The notes under the pieces are model-generated. The model saw nothing but the letters and a program-made list of their open reading frames with translations, was not told the origin of the DNA and searched no databases. A program made the translations under genes and the position numbers. Below, one piece after another: positions 34,937 through 43,047 of a DNA stretch of 64,000 nt (positions are counted from its first letter, which is position 1; the number at the start of each line of letters is the position of its first letter). Origin of the DNA: Candidatus Rifleibacteriota bacterium (lineage in GTDB: Bacteria; Muiribacteriota; Ozemobacteria; Ozemobacterales; Ozemobacteraceae); assembly GCA_015233155.1 (NCBI GenBank), contig JADFYG010000009.1, positions 46,992 through 110,991 on the forward strand, in the 5' to 3' direction.

Positions 34937-34986
34937 GCGGCGCGCCCGGCGGTAGCGGCCCTACCTGTCGAGAATTATGACTCTGT
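34937..34986 (+). repeat. Dispersed GC-rich element, copy D2
   Basis: GCGGCGCGCCCGGCGGTAGC, then GGCCCTACCTGTCGAGAATT and ATGACTCTG. It matches copy D1 (12961-13012) with a few substitutions. It lies between the divergent recA and fur-like genes. Confidence 0.75.
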
Positions 34987-35002
34987 CGGGAACAACAATT
35001 TC

Positions 35003-35065
35003 TTGACATTTAGTTCGAATAGACGCACTTTTAAGTTATAGGTAATGAAAACCACTTCCTATAAC
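35003..35065 (+). promoter_or_regulatory. Inverted repeat operator with upstream -35 box for the Fur-family gene
   Basis: A perfect TTGACA (35003-35008) lacks a clear -10 at the expected distance. Downstream, GTTATAGG (35035-35042) and CCTATAAC (35058-35065) form a perfect 8-bp inverted repeat with a 15-base spacer, ending 20 bases before the ATG at 35086. Fur-family genes are often autoregulated, so this is a candidate site for its own product. It does not match the classical Fur or PerR box. Confidence 0.45.
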
Positions 35066-35085
35066 GTCAGGCGGTGGAAAAACTG

Positions 35086-35547
35086 ATGACCACTTTATCA
35101 GGACAACTTGGAAAGGATCTCCAGCGAGGCGGGTATCGCCTTACGGCGTCTCGCAAAATAATCCTGGATATTTTCCGCTACGGTTCCAGACCATTGAGCG
35201 CTGAAGATATTTATCTGGCAATAAGGGCTGAAAATAAAAATGTCGGTCTTACAACAATTTACCGGGCCCTGGATAGTCTCGTAAAAGCAAACATAGTGAG
35301 AAAATTTGCAGTAAACACGGAGCGGGCACTGTATGAACTGGCAGGGAAACAGGCCTGCGAACATCATCACCATCTGGTCTGCCGAAAGTGTGATTTATTG
35401 ATAGATTACAAGGATTTCTGTGAGGAAGAAGTCCGATTGATCAAACGAATAGAGGAATTGGTTGCAAAAAGACATTCTTTTGAAATTCATGATCATCAGC
35501 TGAGCTTTGTGGGAATCTGCAACCGGTGTCAGAAGGAAAAAAAGTGA
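35086..35547 (+). CDS. Fur-family metal-responsive transcriptional regulator
   Basis: ATG 35086 (weak site GGTGGA) gives 153 residues; GTG 35074 would add 4. The winged helix is RLTASRKIILDIF to GLTTIYRALDSLVKANIVRK. The dimerisation part has ACEHHHHLVCRKCDLLIDYK and a second CNRC near the end, forming the structural zinc site, and a HSFEIHDHQLSFVGIC regulatory metal region. It could be Fur, Zur or PerR. The mid-region HEHHHH-like cluster is compatible with any of them. It diverges from recA. Confidence 0.9.
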   Translation: MTTLSGQLGKDLQRGGYRLTASRKIILDIFRYGSRPLSAEDIYLAIRAENKNVGLTTIYRALDSLVKANIVRKFAVNTERALYELAGKQACEHHHHLVCRKCDLLIDYKDFCEEEVRLIKRIEELVAKRHSFEIHDHQLSFVGICNRCQKEKK

Positions 35548-35607
35548 GAGGGGGGTGAGTATATGTGCTATCTGTATCCAGTTCGCATCCTGACCGGAAT
35601 AATGTGC

Positions 35608-35682
35608 TGGCCCGGCGGTCCTGCCCATTTGTTGAGTTCAGGCATTTCAATCCATTAACCGGTGGAAAATTAAATGACCCTG
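35608..35682 (-). repeat. Dispersed GC-rich element, copy C
   Basis: On the minus strand: CATTTAATTTTCCACCGGTT, AATGGATTGAAATGCCTGAA and ATGGGCAGGACCGCCGGGCC. The block order is the same as in copies A, B and A2. It occupies most of the gene-free stretch between the Fur-family gene and the small protein at 35792. Confidence 0.65.
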
Positions 35683-35791
35683 TATGAACACCATCGAATT
35701 TGAATACCTGCACAAAGAGTGTTAGATTGTGGGAAATAATGTGAAGAGACGCTTATGCTTTACTTCGATGTTTTTCAACGTTTTTTTAGCG

Positions 35792-35962
35792 ATGAATAAA
35801 GGTTTTTCTTATACTCTTGAAGATGATAAAATTCTCGCTTTCATGAAATTGAGTGATGAAGAAAAACTCAAGTGGCTTGAGGAGATCAACGAGTTTAATG
35901 CCCTTGCCCTTGGAAAAAAAGAGAAGGAAATTCGCGAGAAACTTCGAAGAGCCGAAATCTGA
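35792..35962 (+). CDS. Small charged helical protein
   Basis: 56 residues from ATG 35792; the frame is open from GTG 35729, which would add a hydrophobic N-terminus. No strong ribosome site at either. The sequence (MKLSDEEKLKWLEEINEFNA, then LALGKKEKEIREKLRRAEI) is a Lys/Glu-rich helix with a KLKWLEE core, a pattern I have seen in small proteins encoded next to toxin-antitoxin-like genes, but no toxin follows. It precedes anmK by 25 bases. Confidence 0.5.
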   Translation: MNKGFSYTLEDDKILAFMKLSDEEKLKWLEEINEFNALALGKKEKEIREKLRRAEI

Positions 35963-35987
35963 GCGAGTCGTGATACACTCTTCCCAT

Positions 35988-37187
35988 ATGAGCGATATGC
36001 AAAATTACCATAATATGTCAGATATTTTTCCGGTTATTTCCACACCTGTTTCCGTGCTGGGTTTAATGAGCGGAACCTCAGGTGACGGTATAGACGCCGC
36101 ACTTGTAAGATTCGAGCCGGACGGAGCCTTCCGTCTTTTGCGATACGAAGCGTATCCATTCGATTTCCGTGTGCGCACCCGTCTGCAAGGACTTATGCAG
36201 CGCGCATCCGCCGACGAGGTCGCGCTTGCGGCAGGCTATGTAGCTGAACTCTATGCGCGGGCCGTCGAAGCTTTTCGAGCTCACGGTCCTGGCGACGAGC
36301 GCATTGACCTGCTCGCCGCGCACGGACAAACACTCGCTCATCGTCCCGCCCCCGAAAACTGGGAAGGAATACCGGTTCGTGGTACGCTTCAGGCACTGAA
36401 TTCCGGATGGCTGGCACATAAGACCGGGATTCCTGTCGCGTATGATTTTCGTTCACGCGATCTGGCAGCAGACGGGGAAGGCGCTCCGTTGGTTCCGTAT
36501 GGTGACCGCCGCTTCTTTGGCGGCCTTCCCGGAGACTCCGTTTGTCTCAACATCGGCGGCATCGCCAATATCACCGTCTTACGCCGGACTCCGCTTCCGA
36601 CAGTAGTTGCCGCTTTCGACACCGGTCCCGGAAACATGCTTATGGACGCTCTCGCTATCGAGTTGAGCGGCGGGCAAAATTCCTATGACGCCGAAGGCCT
36701 TTTTGCCGCCCGGGGGACAACGCATCCTGATTGGCTGAAGACACTCATGAGCGATGTGTATCTGCATCGCCCTCCGCCTAAATCGACAGGCCGCGACCGT
36801 TTCGGACGTGACCGTCTGGCTGAATTTCGCGCATCAATCGGAAAAGATGTCAATTTATTCGATCTGATGTCCACGCTTCTTGATTTTACCGTTTGCTCCA
36901 TCGTCGATGCCCTTGAGCGCTTTGTTTTCTCGGAAAACCCCATTCAGAGGGTCATTCTGGCGGGCGGCGGCGCAGAGAACTCTGAGCTTGTAAGACGGCT
37001 TCGCATAGGACTTCCCGCATCGACACAGCTTTCACGCTCGGATGTTTTCGGCGTTCCGGCTGGTGCGCGTGAAGCCATGGCATTCGCCGCTCTCGGAGAA
37101 GCTCTTTTACGAGGCATTCCGGGGAATGTCCCGGCGGCGACTGGCGCTACCAGTGAAGTTATTCTAGGCTCACTGACCCCGCCATAA
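35988..37187 (+). CDS. anmK: Anhydro-N-acetylmuramic acid kinase
   Basis: 399 residues from ATG 35988; ATG 36015 is an equally possible start and both lack a clear ribosome site. The ATP-binding GLMSGTSGDGIDAALVRF is diagnostic, followed by LLAAHGQTLAHRP, YDFRSRDLAADGEGAPLVPY, the substrate loop NIGGIANITVL and FDTGPGNMLMDAL, and the C-terminal ILAGGGAENSELVRRL. It phosphorylates and opens anhydro-MurNAc during cell-wall recycling. Normal length. Its stop is 8 bases from the convergent gene's stop. Confidence 0.94.
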   Translation: MSDMQNYHNMSDIFPVISTPVSVLGLMSGTSGDGIDAALVRFEPDGAFRLLRYEAYPFDFRVRTRLQGLMQRASADEVALAAGYVAELYARAVEAFRAHGPGDERIDLLAAHGQTLAHRPAPENWEGIPVRGTLQALNSGWLAHKTGIPVAYDFRSRDLAADGEGAPLVPYGDRRFFGGLPGDSVCLNIGGIANITVLRRTPLPTVVAAFDTGPGNMLMDALAIELSGGQNSYDAEGLFAARGTTHPDWLKTLMSDVYLHRPPPKSTGRDRFGRDRLAEFRASIGKDVNLFDLMSTLLDFTVCSIVDALERFVFSENPIQRVILAGGGAENSELVRRLRIGLPASTQLSRSDVFGVPAGAREAMAFAALGEALLRGIPGNVPAATGATSEVILGSLTPP

Positions 37188-37195
37188 TACGCATG

Positions 37196-38503
37196 TCAGT
37201 CCATGACATCCACGTTTTCTATCGTGAATGCGATTGATTGAGCTCCACGAACCGTCATACCTTCAGGTGGCGGAATCTGAAGAACCACCTCGCCACCTGC
37301 CTGAAGGGTACCTTCACGAAACAGAGTCTGCCTGAAGCTGCGTTCGAAATCAGCCCCGATCAGCGTTATTTTCAACTCGATATTCTTCAGTGCAAATCGA
37401 CCTGTGTTCTTAAATGTCGCCATTACCAGATTCTGCTGCAAATGCGGATCCATGTCTATTTTAAGAATTGATTTAAGCGTATTTTCCAGAATCTCGTTCC
37501 AATGCCGTTTCAACTGCTCGTCATTGCGTAATGCATTCGAAAACATGCGCTGAAACTCAATAGTTTCACGTATAAAGCCACCATTAGCCAGTTCCATTGC
37601 CAGAGGCAGCGCCCAACTCGCGTTTCCAGTCTCAAAGTATTGATTAAGCGCTACCTCCATCACTTCCCAGGGTGCGGAAGTCGGTCTGTTCGCCTTTTCA
37701 AGAGTTTCCGCCAAAGATATCCGCCCCGGCTGCGGTTGCCACAGTCTGGGATCACGACTGTCCGCAATACTTAAATCCATCGCGAGGTTCACCCATTGCC
37801 GAAGCGTGACAGGCAAAACTTCATCGTAATACGAAAACTCGACGTAAATACCTGTGTCCTTGCAAAAAATACGGCCGGTATAACCGCTATTCCCGGCTGT
37901 CGGAAAAATGAAACCGGGATGCTTGCCATCCCAGGTGGCCGCAAAAATCGGCGCGCTGATTCCCTGACTGCTCAGCAATGTAGCCTTGCACATCAATGTC
38001 ACTGGATTCCATGTCGCATATAGCGCAGTTTGCATGTAGCCAAGGGTATCTGATGGCATAAATAACCATCCAAGACTCATAGAATCGAGCTCAATGGCGG
38101 GTGGCTGCTTCAAAACCTGAATGTAAATGGTTCGGCAGACACGCCGCGGAGACTGTCTAAACAATACTGAATTCGGCGTCAATTGGATCGGCGTCATCGA
38201 CTGCGGAATCTGAAACGAGACTCCGTGCATGGCCACACACATCGTCGGCGGCGTTTCTCCCGTTTTCACGAGATTGATCGTCTCAGGAGTTTGCACAAGA
38301 AGTTCTTCCGAAAGTTTCATCGTGGAAACTATATGATTCTTGGTCAACAATGGCAGCATTACGAAAAAGAAAAACGGAATGAAAGCTACAAAGCCCCCTA
38401 TCAGCCCCTTCTGCCACCAAGGCATGACAGTTGGGACTATCGGTTGCCACTCCTTTTTTTCTTTCTCTTTCTCTTTATCTTTGTCTCTGTCTTTTTTTGC
38501 CAT
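37196..38503 (-). CDS. Membrane-anchored protein of unknown function
   Basis: 435 residues. The first 18 residues are a Lys/Asp/Glu repeat (KKDRDKDKEKEKEKKEW), followed by one membrane segment (about 30-52, LIGGFVAFIPFFFFVMLPLL). The large extracytoplasmic part has an N-terminal globular region (about 60-270), a helical middle and a C-terminal beta-sandwich-like stretch (FKNTGRFALKNIELKITLIG to IAFTIENVDVM) resembling a fibronectin or FxLD-type domain. No catalytic motif. It lies 29 bases downstream of an exported TPR gene and may be its partner. Confidence 0.75.
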   Translation of the reverse strand: MAKKDRDKDKEKEKEKKEWQPIVPTVMPWWQKGLIGGFVAFIPFFFFVMLPLLTKNHIVSTMKLSEELLVQTPETINLVKTGETPPTMCVAMHGVSFQIPQSMTPIQLTPNSVLFRQSPRRVCRTIYIQVLKQPPAIELDSMSLGWLFMPSDTLGYMQTALYATWNPVTLMCKATLLSSQGISAPIFAATWDGKHPGFIFPTAGNSGYTGRIFCKDTGIYVEFSYYDEVLPVTLRQWVNLAMDLSIADSRDPRLWQPQPGRISLAETLEKANRPTSAPWEVMEVALNQYFETGNASWALPLAMELANGGFIRETIEFQRMFSNALRNDEQLKRHWNEILENTLKSILKIDMDPHLQQNLVMATFKNTGRFALKNIELKITLIGADFERSFRQTLFREGTLQAGGEVVLQIPPPEGMTVRGAQSIAFTIENVDVMD

Positions 38504-38532
38504 CGGCTCTTTCGCTCACCCGCAGACTGCCC

Positions 38533-39720
38533 TCATCTGTCCAGGGTTTCGTCTCCATGGTCTTCATCGGGCTTCCCCTGGAGATCCTGGAGAGTGGCTT
38601 CGACACGATCACGCAGTATTGAGGCTGGAAATCGTTTGCGAAACCCCTGAAGAAATTTCACTGCATCTTCTATTCGACCGAGCGCGATTAAAATTTCACC
38701 TCTTAAGAATGCGAGATGATCGCTCAGAGGGCCATCAGTTGCGATAGCTTTGCTCTTATCGAGAAGCTCAAGAGCCGCCGCAGATTGTCCGAGTCGATTT
38801 AACTGGGACACATCGATATACAGCGAAAGAGTCTGACTTGCAGCAAGATTGGCTTTCAAAAAAACGCTTTCCCGTTTGGCTTCCAGCTGTTGTGGCGCCT
38901 CGGGAAACTCGTCCACTACTTTCTGGTACAATGCCGCAGCTCCCACAAAATCCTTCATGATTTTACGACACTCAGCCTGCGCAAAAAAAGCCTCAGCTCG
39001 TGCCGCGGCCGGCATACGCGCTCCATCGGACGCAATAACCGCCTCGTATTCCTTCAATGCTTCCAGATAATTGTTTTTGCTGAAGGCATATCCGGCCATA
39101 TTGAGCTTCTGGTTGAAATGCGTTCCTTCCTGGAGTTTTTCTCCGACTTTTTCAAGTTTTTCGCCGTGCAGCCGGTAATATTCCAGATTGTATAAATCCG
39201 GTGGGCCAAAGTCGTGAAAATTGACCGGCACCTTAATCACAAGAGACAGGCCCTGAGGCCCGGGCGCAAGACTGATTTCTTTTCCGATCAGCGGATTTCC
39301 TTCGTCTCCGGGTGGAAATATCTGCTTCAAATCGCCACTGCCGCCGAAAATATACGGCATCAGTTCATCACCGCCGCGATTGCGCGCGATAGCAATGACT
39401 TCAGGATTTTGATCGCCGTCCAGATCGCCTTTTAATAGAGTGACGAAATCAAGTGCTTCCAGAGATGCCAGAACATGCCTGCTTCCGCCTGGTTTCTCCA
39501 GCAGGAGCTGCGATAAACCTTCATCCTCTGCGCCTGAAACCGGACGAACTATTATATTTCCAACTCCAGGCACCTCCAGCCGGAGCGAATGGGCGCCGGG
39601 AAGTTGTTGCCCATAGGCTGTTTTTGCCCCGAAAATGCCAGGCATTCCACCCGACAAAACCAGCGCCAATGATAAAGCGCTGATGATCGACCTCACCGTC
39701 AGAGTATGTGCATGCATCAT
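38533..39720 (-). CDS. Exported TPR protein with a calcium-loop-like N-terminal domain
   Basis: 395 residues. Signal peptide to about residue 37. The N-terminal domain contains LLKGDLDGDQNPEVIAIARN, a DxDxDxxxE loop as in FG-GAP/VCBS calcium sites. From about 185 onward there are helical repeats (YAFSKNNYLEALKEYEAVIA, AEAFFAQAECRKIMKDFVGA, ALYQKVVDEFPEAPQQLEAK) in the style of YbgF/CpoB-type TPRs. It is coupled to nrnA by a 4-base overlap. Role probably in the envelope; the substrate is unknown. Confidence 0.78.
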   Translation of the reverse strand: MMHAHTLTVRSIISALSLALVLSGGMPGIFGAKTAYGQQLPGAHSLRLEVPGVGNIIVRPVSGAEDEGLSQLLLEKPGGSRHVLASLEALDFVTLLKGDLDGDQNPEVIAIARNRGGDELMPYIFGGSGDLKQIFPPGDEGNPLIGKEISLAPGPQGLSLVIKVPVNFHDFGPPDLYNLEYYRLHGEKLEKVGEKLQEGTHFNQKLNMAGYAFSKNNYLEALKEYEAVIASDGARMPAAARAEAFFAQAECRKIMKDFVGAAALYQKVVDEFPEAPQQLEAKRESVFLKANLAASQTLSLYIDVSQLNRLGQSAAALELLDKSKAIATDGPLSDHLAFLRGEILIALGRIEDAVKFLQGFRKRFPASILRDRVEATLQDLQGKPDEDHGDETLDR

Positions 39721-40793
39721 CTGACACCGATACCGTGAGCAACCTTCGGAACACTTTCTTTCAGGAGCTTCTCACGAATCAGGCGGCATGCTTCCATTAC
39801 TACATCGTCAAGTGGGGCAGACCTGCTGCAGCCTGACGCCGCAAGATGTCCGCCACCACCCATTGCCACTGCGATACTCTTGACATCGAATCCGCCGCGT
39901 GACCGGAATTCGCAAAATATCTTTCCATCAATATCTTCTACTGCGACCAGGCTGACTATCACGCCCTTGATAGTGGTCAGCTGATTGAATAGACCGCTTG
40001 CCCAGACATTCTCACGCACAGCTCCGCATGCAGCAAGATCATTGTGTGTCAACACTGAGAAGGCAAATCGACCATCGCAATCCATTTCAACTTTTTCCAG
40101 TCCTTTCCCGAGTGTCTTCATCTCCTGGAGAGTGCGTCCCCCATTGAGGATCGACAATATCGGGGCGGTGTCCAGACCTGTACCCAGCAACGCGGCTGCG
40201 CTCAAGTGGGCACTCGCACGCAAATTTTCGTTCTGAAAAAAACGGCTGTCAGTGGCCAGACCAAGATACAGCCCCTCGGCAACGTCTGAATCAAGCGGAA
40301 AATCTGCGGTTTGAATCAACGACGTAATCATCTCACAAGTTGAACTCGCACCGAAATCCAGAAAATTTATCTCGCCGAAACAAGTATTGCTGGCATGATG
40401 ATCGATATCTATCAGCACAGCCCTTGTCGAGTCAAAGTCCTGCTCAAATCCCGTGCGGGAGGCATCACCCGCGTCCAGACAGATTATAACGTCATAATCA
40501 CTGTTAACACGTCCGGGTTTTACAAGTACTTCCTCTTCGAGAAGAAACGCAAATCGCTCCGGAGGCTGATCAGCAAGACCGATATCGACCCACTTTCCCG
40601 CCTTCCGAAGGGACCTGGCCAGACCCGCGAGACAGCCAACCGCATCCCCGTCGGGGCGCAGATGCGAAACAACCAGAAAACGGCTTCCGGCACGAATTGC
40701 AGAGACAACGGCGCTAAGACCGCTTTCAGTGTTATCTAAATCTGTCAGAAAAGACTCAATCGGCTGCGTGGCGTAGGATACCATCGATTTCAC
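39717..40793 (-). CDS. nrnA: DHH-family oligoribonuclease/pAp phosphatase, NrnA-like
   Basis: 358 residues. The DHH domain has VVSHLRPDGDAVGCLAGLAR, ICLDAGDASR and LIDIDHHASN; the DHHA1 domain ends with VAMGGGGHLAASGCS. These are the metal ligands and RNA-binding glycines of NrnA, which degrades nano-RNA and 3',5'-bisphosphate adenosine. Cytoplasmic. Its start overlaps the 3' end of the sugar-binding-protein gene by 38 bases (29 if an internal ATG at 40784 is used), so the two are translationally linked. Confidence 0.92.
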   Translation of the reverse strand: MKSMVSYATQPIESFLTDLDNTESGLSAVVSAIRAGSRFLVVSHLRPDGDAVGCLAGLARSLRKAGKWVDIGLADQPPERFAFLLEEEVLVKPGRVNSDYDVIICLDAGDASRTGFEQDFDSTRAVLIDIDHHASNTCFGEINFLDFGASSTCEMITSLIQTADFPLDSDVAEGLYLGLATDSRFFQNENLRASAHLSAAALLGTGLDTAPILSILNGGRTLQEMKTLGKGLEKVEMDCDGRFAFSVLTHNDLAACGAVRENVWASGLFNQLTTIKGVIVSLVAVEDIDGKIFCEFRSRGGFDVKSIAVAMGGGGHLAASGCSRSAPLDDVVMEACRLIREKLLKESVPKVAHGIGVR

Positions 40794-42066
40794 GGCTCAT
40801 TTGTTCGAGATATTTTGAAGGAGGCCCCATTTCGAGGGTGGCTCGTTCGAGATGGTCGGCCATGAGGTCACGAATTTCGAACCAACAGGCCAGACGGGGT
40901 TCGTAACGGCAGTAATCCATCTGGACATAGGGAGCGCGCAGGTTTGCATCTTTGTCCATGGCGCTCTTCAGGATAGGCGAATGCAGAGACGATATACGAA
41001 CCGGCATATATGTAGTGCGGGCACTCCATTCTGCGCCGATGTCGGTACTCGTAAAAAATTTTATGAACTCCCATGCACCCTTTATTTTCTCCGGATCGCC
41101 GTTATCGAAAATGTTGATATTGGAGCCGGAAAGGATAACGGCATCGGTCGCCCCGGAGGGCAGCGGCGCGACGCCATAATCGAAGCGAATACCGGATCCG
41201 GCTTCCATGTGTACCTTGCTCACAATACTATTGTCAATCATGGCAACGCGCTGCGCCTTGAAATCATTCTGATGGTCGAATCCCTGGGCTTCATTTGCAA
41301 CGCCTTCCTTTACAAGATCCTGGATGTAAGCAAGCGCTTTTACCCCGGCCGCCTCATGGAAGTGGGAAGTGTCGCTTCCCGTCTCATCGACAAGCCGGCC
41401 GCCGAATTGAATGAAGCGGCACAGAAACATCCAGACGTTAGCCTTGTTCGTCGAGTAGCCGTATATTTTCACCTGCCCCTTCTCATCGCGAACCGTTAAC
41501 GTGCGGGCATATGAAGCCATTTCCTCCATGGTCCGCGGAGGGCGTTCCGGGTCAATACCTGCCTTGCGAAACATCTCCTTATTGTAATAGAGAACCGGCA
41601 CGCTCTTGTTAAATGGAAACGACCATATTTTGCCGTCGAACGTATTGTTCGCCAGAAGAACCGGTACAATATCCTTCTTTATATCTTCCGGTTCCGATGC
41701 GATGAGCGCATCCAGGCATACGATTTTTTTATGATGTATGAATTTCTTTGTGAGCGTTTCATAATTCTGGGCGATGTCCGGGCCGCTTTTGGCGACAAGA
41801 GAAGCCAGTATTTTCTTCGCAAGAGTGTCGTATGAACCCATCGAAATACTTTTCACGAAGTATTTTTTCTGGCCGTTATTGAAACGATCGATAAGCTCTT
41901 CCATGACCTTGCCGAGCGGACCGCCCATGGCATGCCAGAAAACCACTTCGACACGACCTGACATTGCCGCATTTCCGCGATCACGCGTGGTGCCGGCATT
42001 GTCATACGCAATCAGTCCGACGATGAGGAACCAGGAAATAAATGTAGCAATAAGAAAAGTTCGCAT
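40756..42066 (-). CDS. Sugar ABC transporter substrate-binding protein (family 1)
   Basis: 436 residues. One N-terminal hydrophobic segment (about 3-22) without a lipobox cysteine, then VEVVFWHAMGGPLGKVMEEL, LANNTFDGKIWSFPFNKSVP and VLYYNKEMFRKAGIDPERPP, all typical of UgpB/MalE-type solute-binding proteins. Without a lipobox it may be periplasmic or held by an uncleaved anchor. The C-terminus has the AWEFIKFFTSTDIGAEWSAR strand of the family. The gene follows two permease genes; the resemblance to UgpB suggests glycerol-phosphate or an oligosaccharide as substrate, but this is not decidable. Confidence 0.9.
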   Translation of the reverse strand: MRTFLIATFISWFLIVGLIAYDNAGTTRDRGNAAMSGRVEVVFWHAMGGPLGKVMEELIDRFNNGQKKYFVKSISMGSYDTLAKKILASLVAKSGPDIAQNYETLTKKFIHHKKIVCLDALIASEPEDIKKDIVPVLLANNTFDGKIWSFPFNKSVPVLYYNKEMFRKAGIDPERPPRTMEEMASYARTLTVRDEKGQVKIYGYSTNKANVWMFLCRFIQFGGRLVDETGSDTSHFHEAAGVKALAYIQDLVKEGVANEAQGFDHQNDFKAQRVAMIDNSIVSKVHMEAGSGIRFDYGVAPLPSGATDAVILSGSNINIFDNGDPEKIKGAWEFIKFFTSTDIGAEWSARTTYMPVRISSLHSPILKSAMDKDANLRAPYVQMDYCRYEPRLACWFEIRDLMADHLERATLEMGPPSKYLEQMSREIDGILRHAAD

Positions 42067-42081
42067 GAGCGCCGCGTTCCC

Positions 42082-43047
42082 CTACTCTTTCATGCCTGTC
42101 ATGGCCTGTGATTCGACAAACTGTCGCTGTGCCATGAAATACATGACGACAAGCGGAAGAATTGTCATGGTCGAAGCGGCCATGAGAGGGCCCCAGCGGG
42201 TTCCGGCCTCATTGGAAAAGTAACTCAAACCAACCTGTATGACGCGAAGTCCCGTATCATTCGTCACTATCAGAGGCCACACGAAAGAGTTCCAGCTTGC
42301 AAGAAAAGAAAAAATTCCGAGCGTGACCATGGGCGGTTTTGAGAGAGGAAGTACAATCTTGTAATAAAATTGCAGACGCGTGCATCCGTCTATGACGGCC
42401 GCGTCAAAAAGATCTTTCGGCAGCTGCAGGAAAAACTGGCGCAGAAAAAAGATGGAATAGGCGGAGGCCAGCCACGGCACGATCAGAGCCATGTAAGTGT
42501 TTATCCAGCCGATACGCGACAGAATTATATAATCAGGAATCAGCAACGCCTGCTGCGGCAGCATCATGGTGCCAAGCATCAAAAAAAACAGTTTATCCTT
42601 GAACGGAAAATTGAAGAATGCAAATGCGTAAGCCGCGAGAGAAGCGAAAATCAGCGAGCCTGCCGTTATCGAAATAGAAACCAGAAGCGTATTCAGAAGA
42701 TATCGATAAAATGGCTGTGCCGCTCCGGCTTCGCGATAATTGTCCCACATGTAAAACGGTTTTTCCGTCTTCCCCGAAACCGTGCCACTTGCGACCGCCT
42801 GAGCATATGAGGTGATTGATTTTTCGCGGGCCTGTATTCTGGCACGATCAGCATCGTTGTTCAAAATGGAGGGTCTCACAAGATCAGGCATCAACACGAT
42901 TGTATTGCCGGTCTTGAGAATTTCATCCTCGCTTTTGAACGAAGTCGAGACCATCCAGATGAAGGGAAAAAGCATGAAAATGGAGCCCGCGATAAGACAA
43001 GCGTGAATGACGATGTGGAAGGGCTGTTTCGGTCGCGGAAACTTCAT
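42082..43047 (-). CDS. Sugar ABC transporter permease (MalG/UgpE type)
   Basis: 321 residues, six membrane segments. The coupling loop is FDAAVIDGCTRLQFYYKIVL followed by PLSKP, the EAA motif that contacts the ATPase. Between the first and second membrane segments there is an unusually long periplasmic loop (about residues 40-110) with ILNNDADRARIQAREKSITS, bringing the protein to 321 residues against about 280 for the family. Overlaps the upstream permease by 4 bases. No ATPase gene is nearby. Confidence 0.92.
   Translation of the reverse strand: MKFPRPKQPFHIVIHACLIAGSIFMLFPFIWMVSTSFKSEDEILKTGNTIVLMPDLVRPSILNNDADRARIQAREKSITSYAQAVASGTVSGKTEKPFYMWDNYREAGAAQPFYRYLLNTLLVSISITAGSLIFASLAAYAFAFFNFPFKDKLFFLMLGTMMLPQQALLIPDYIILSRIGWINTYMALIVPWLASAYSIFFLRQFFLQLPKDLFDAAVIDGCTRLQFYYKIVLPLSKPPMVTLGIFSFLASWNSFVWPLIVTNDTGLRVIQVGLSYFSNEAGTRWGPLMAASTMTILPLVVMYFMAQRQFVESQAMTGMKE

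Noticed and set aside
35853..35987. Upstream extension of anmK
   Set aside because: It overlaps the small protein at 35792-35962 and shows no kinase-like sequence; the family starts near the GLMSGTS motif.
40852..41499. 215-codon plus-strand frame
   Set aside because: Antisense to the sugar-binding protein. No start signals and no recognisable motif.
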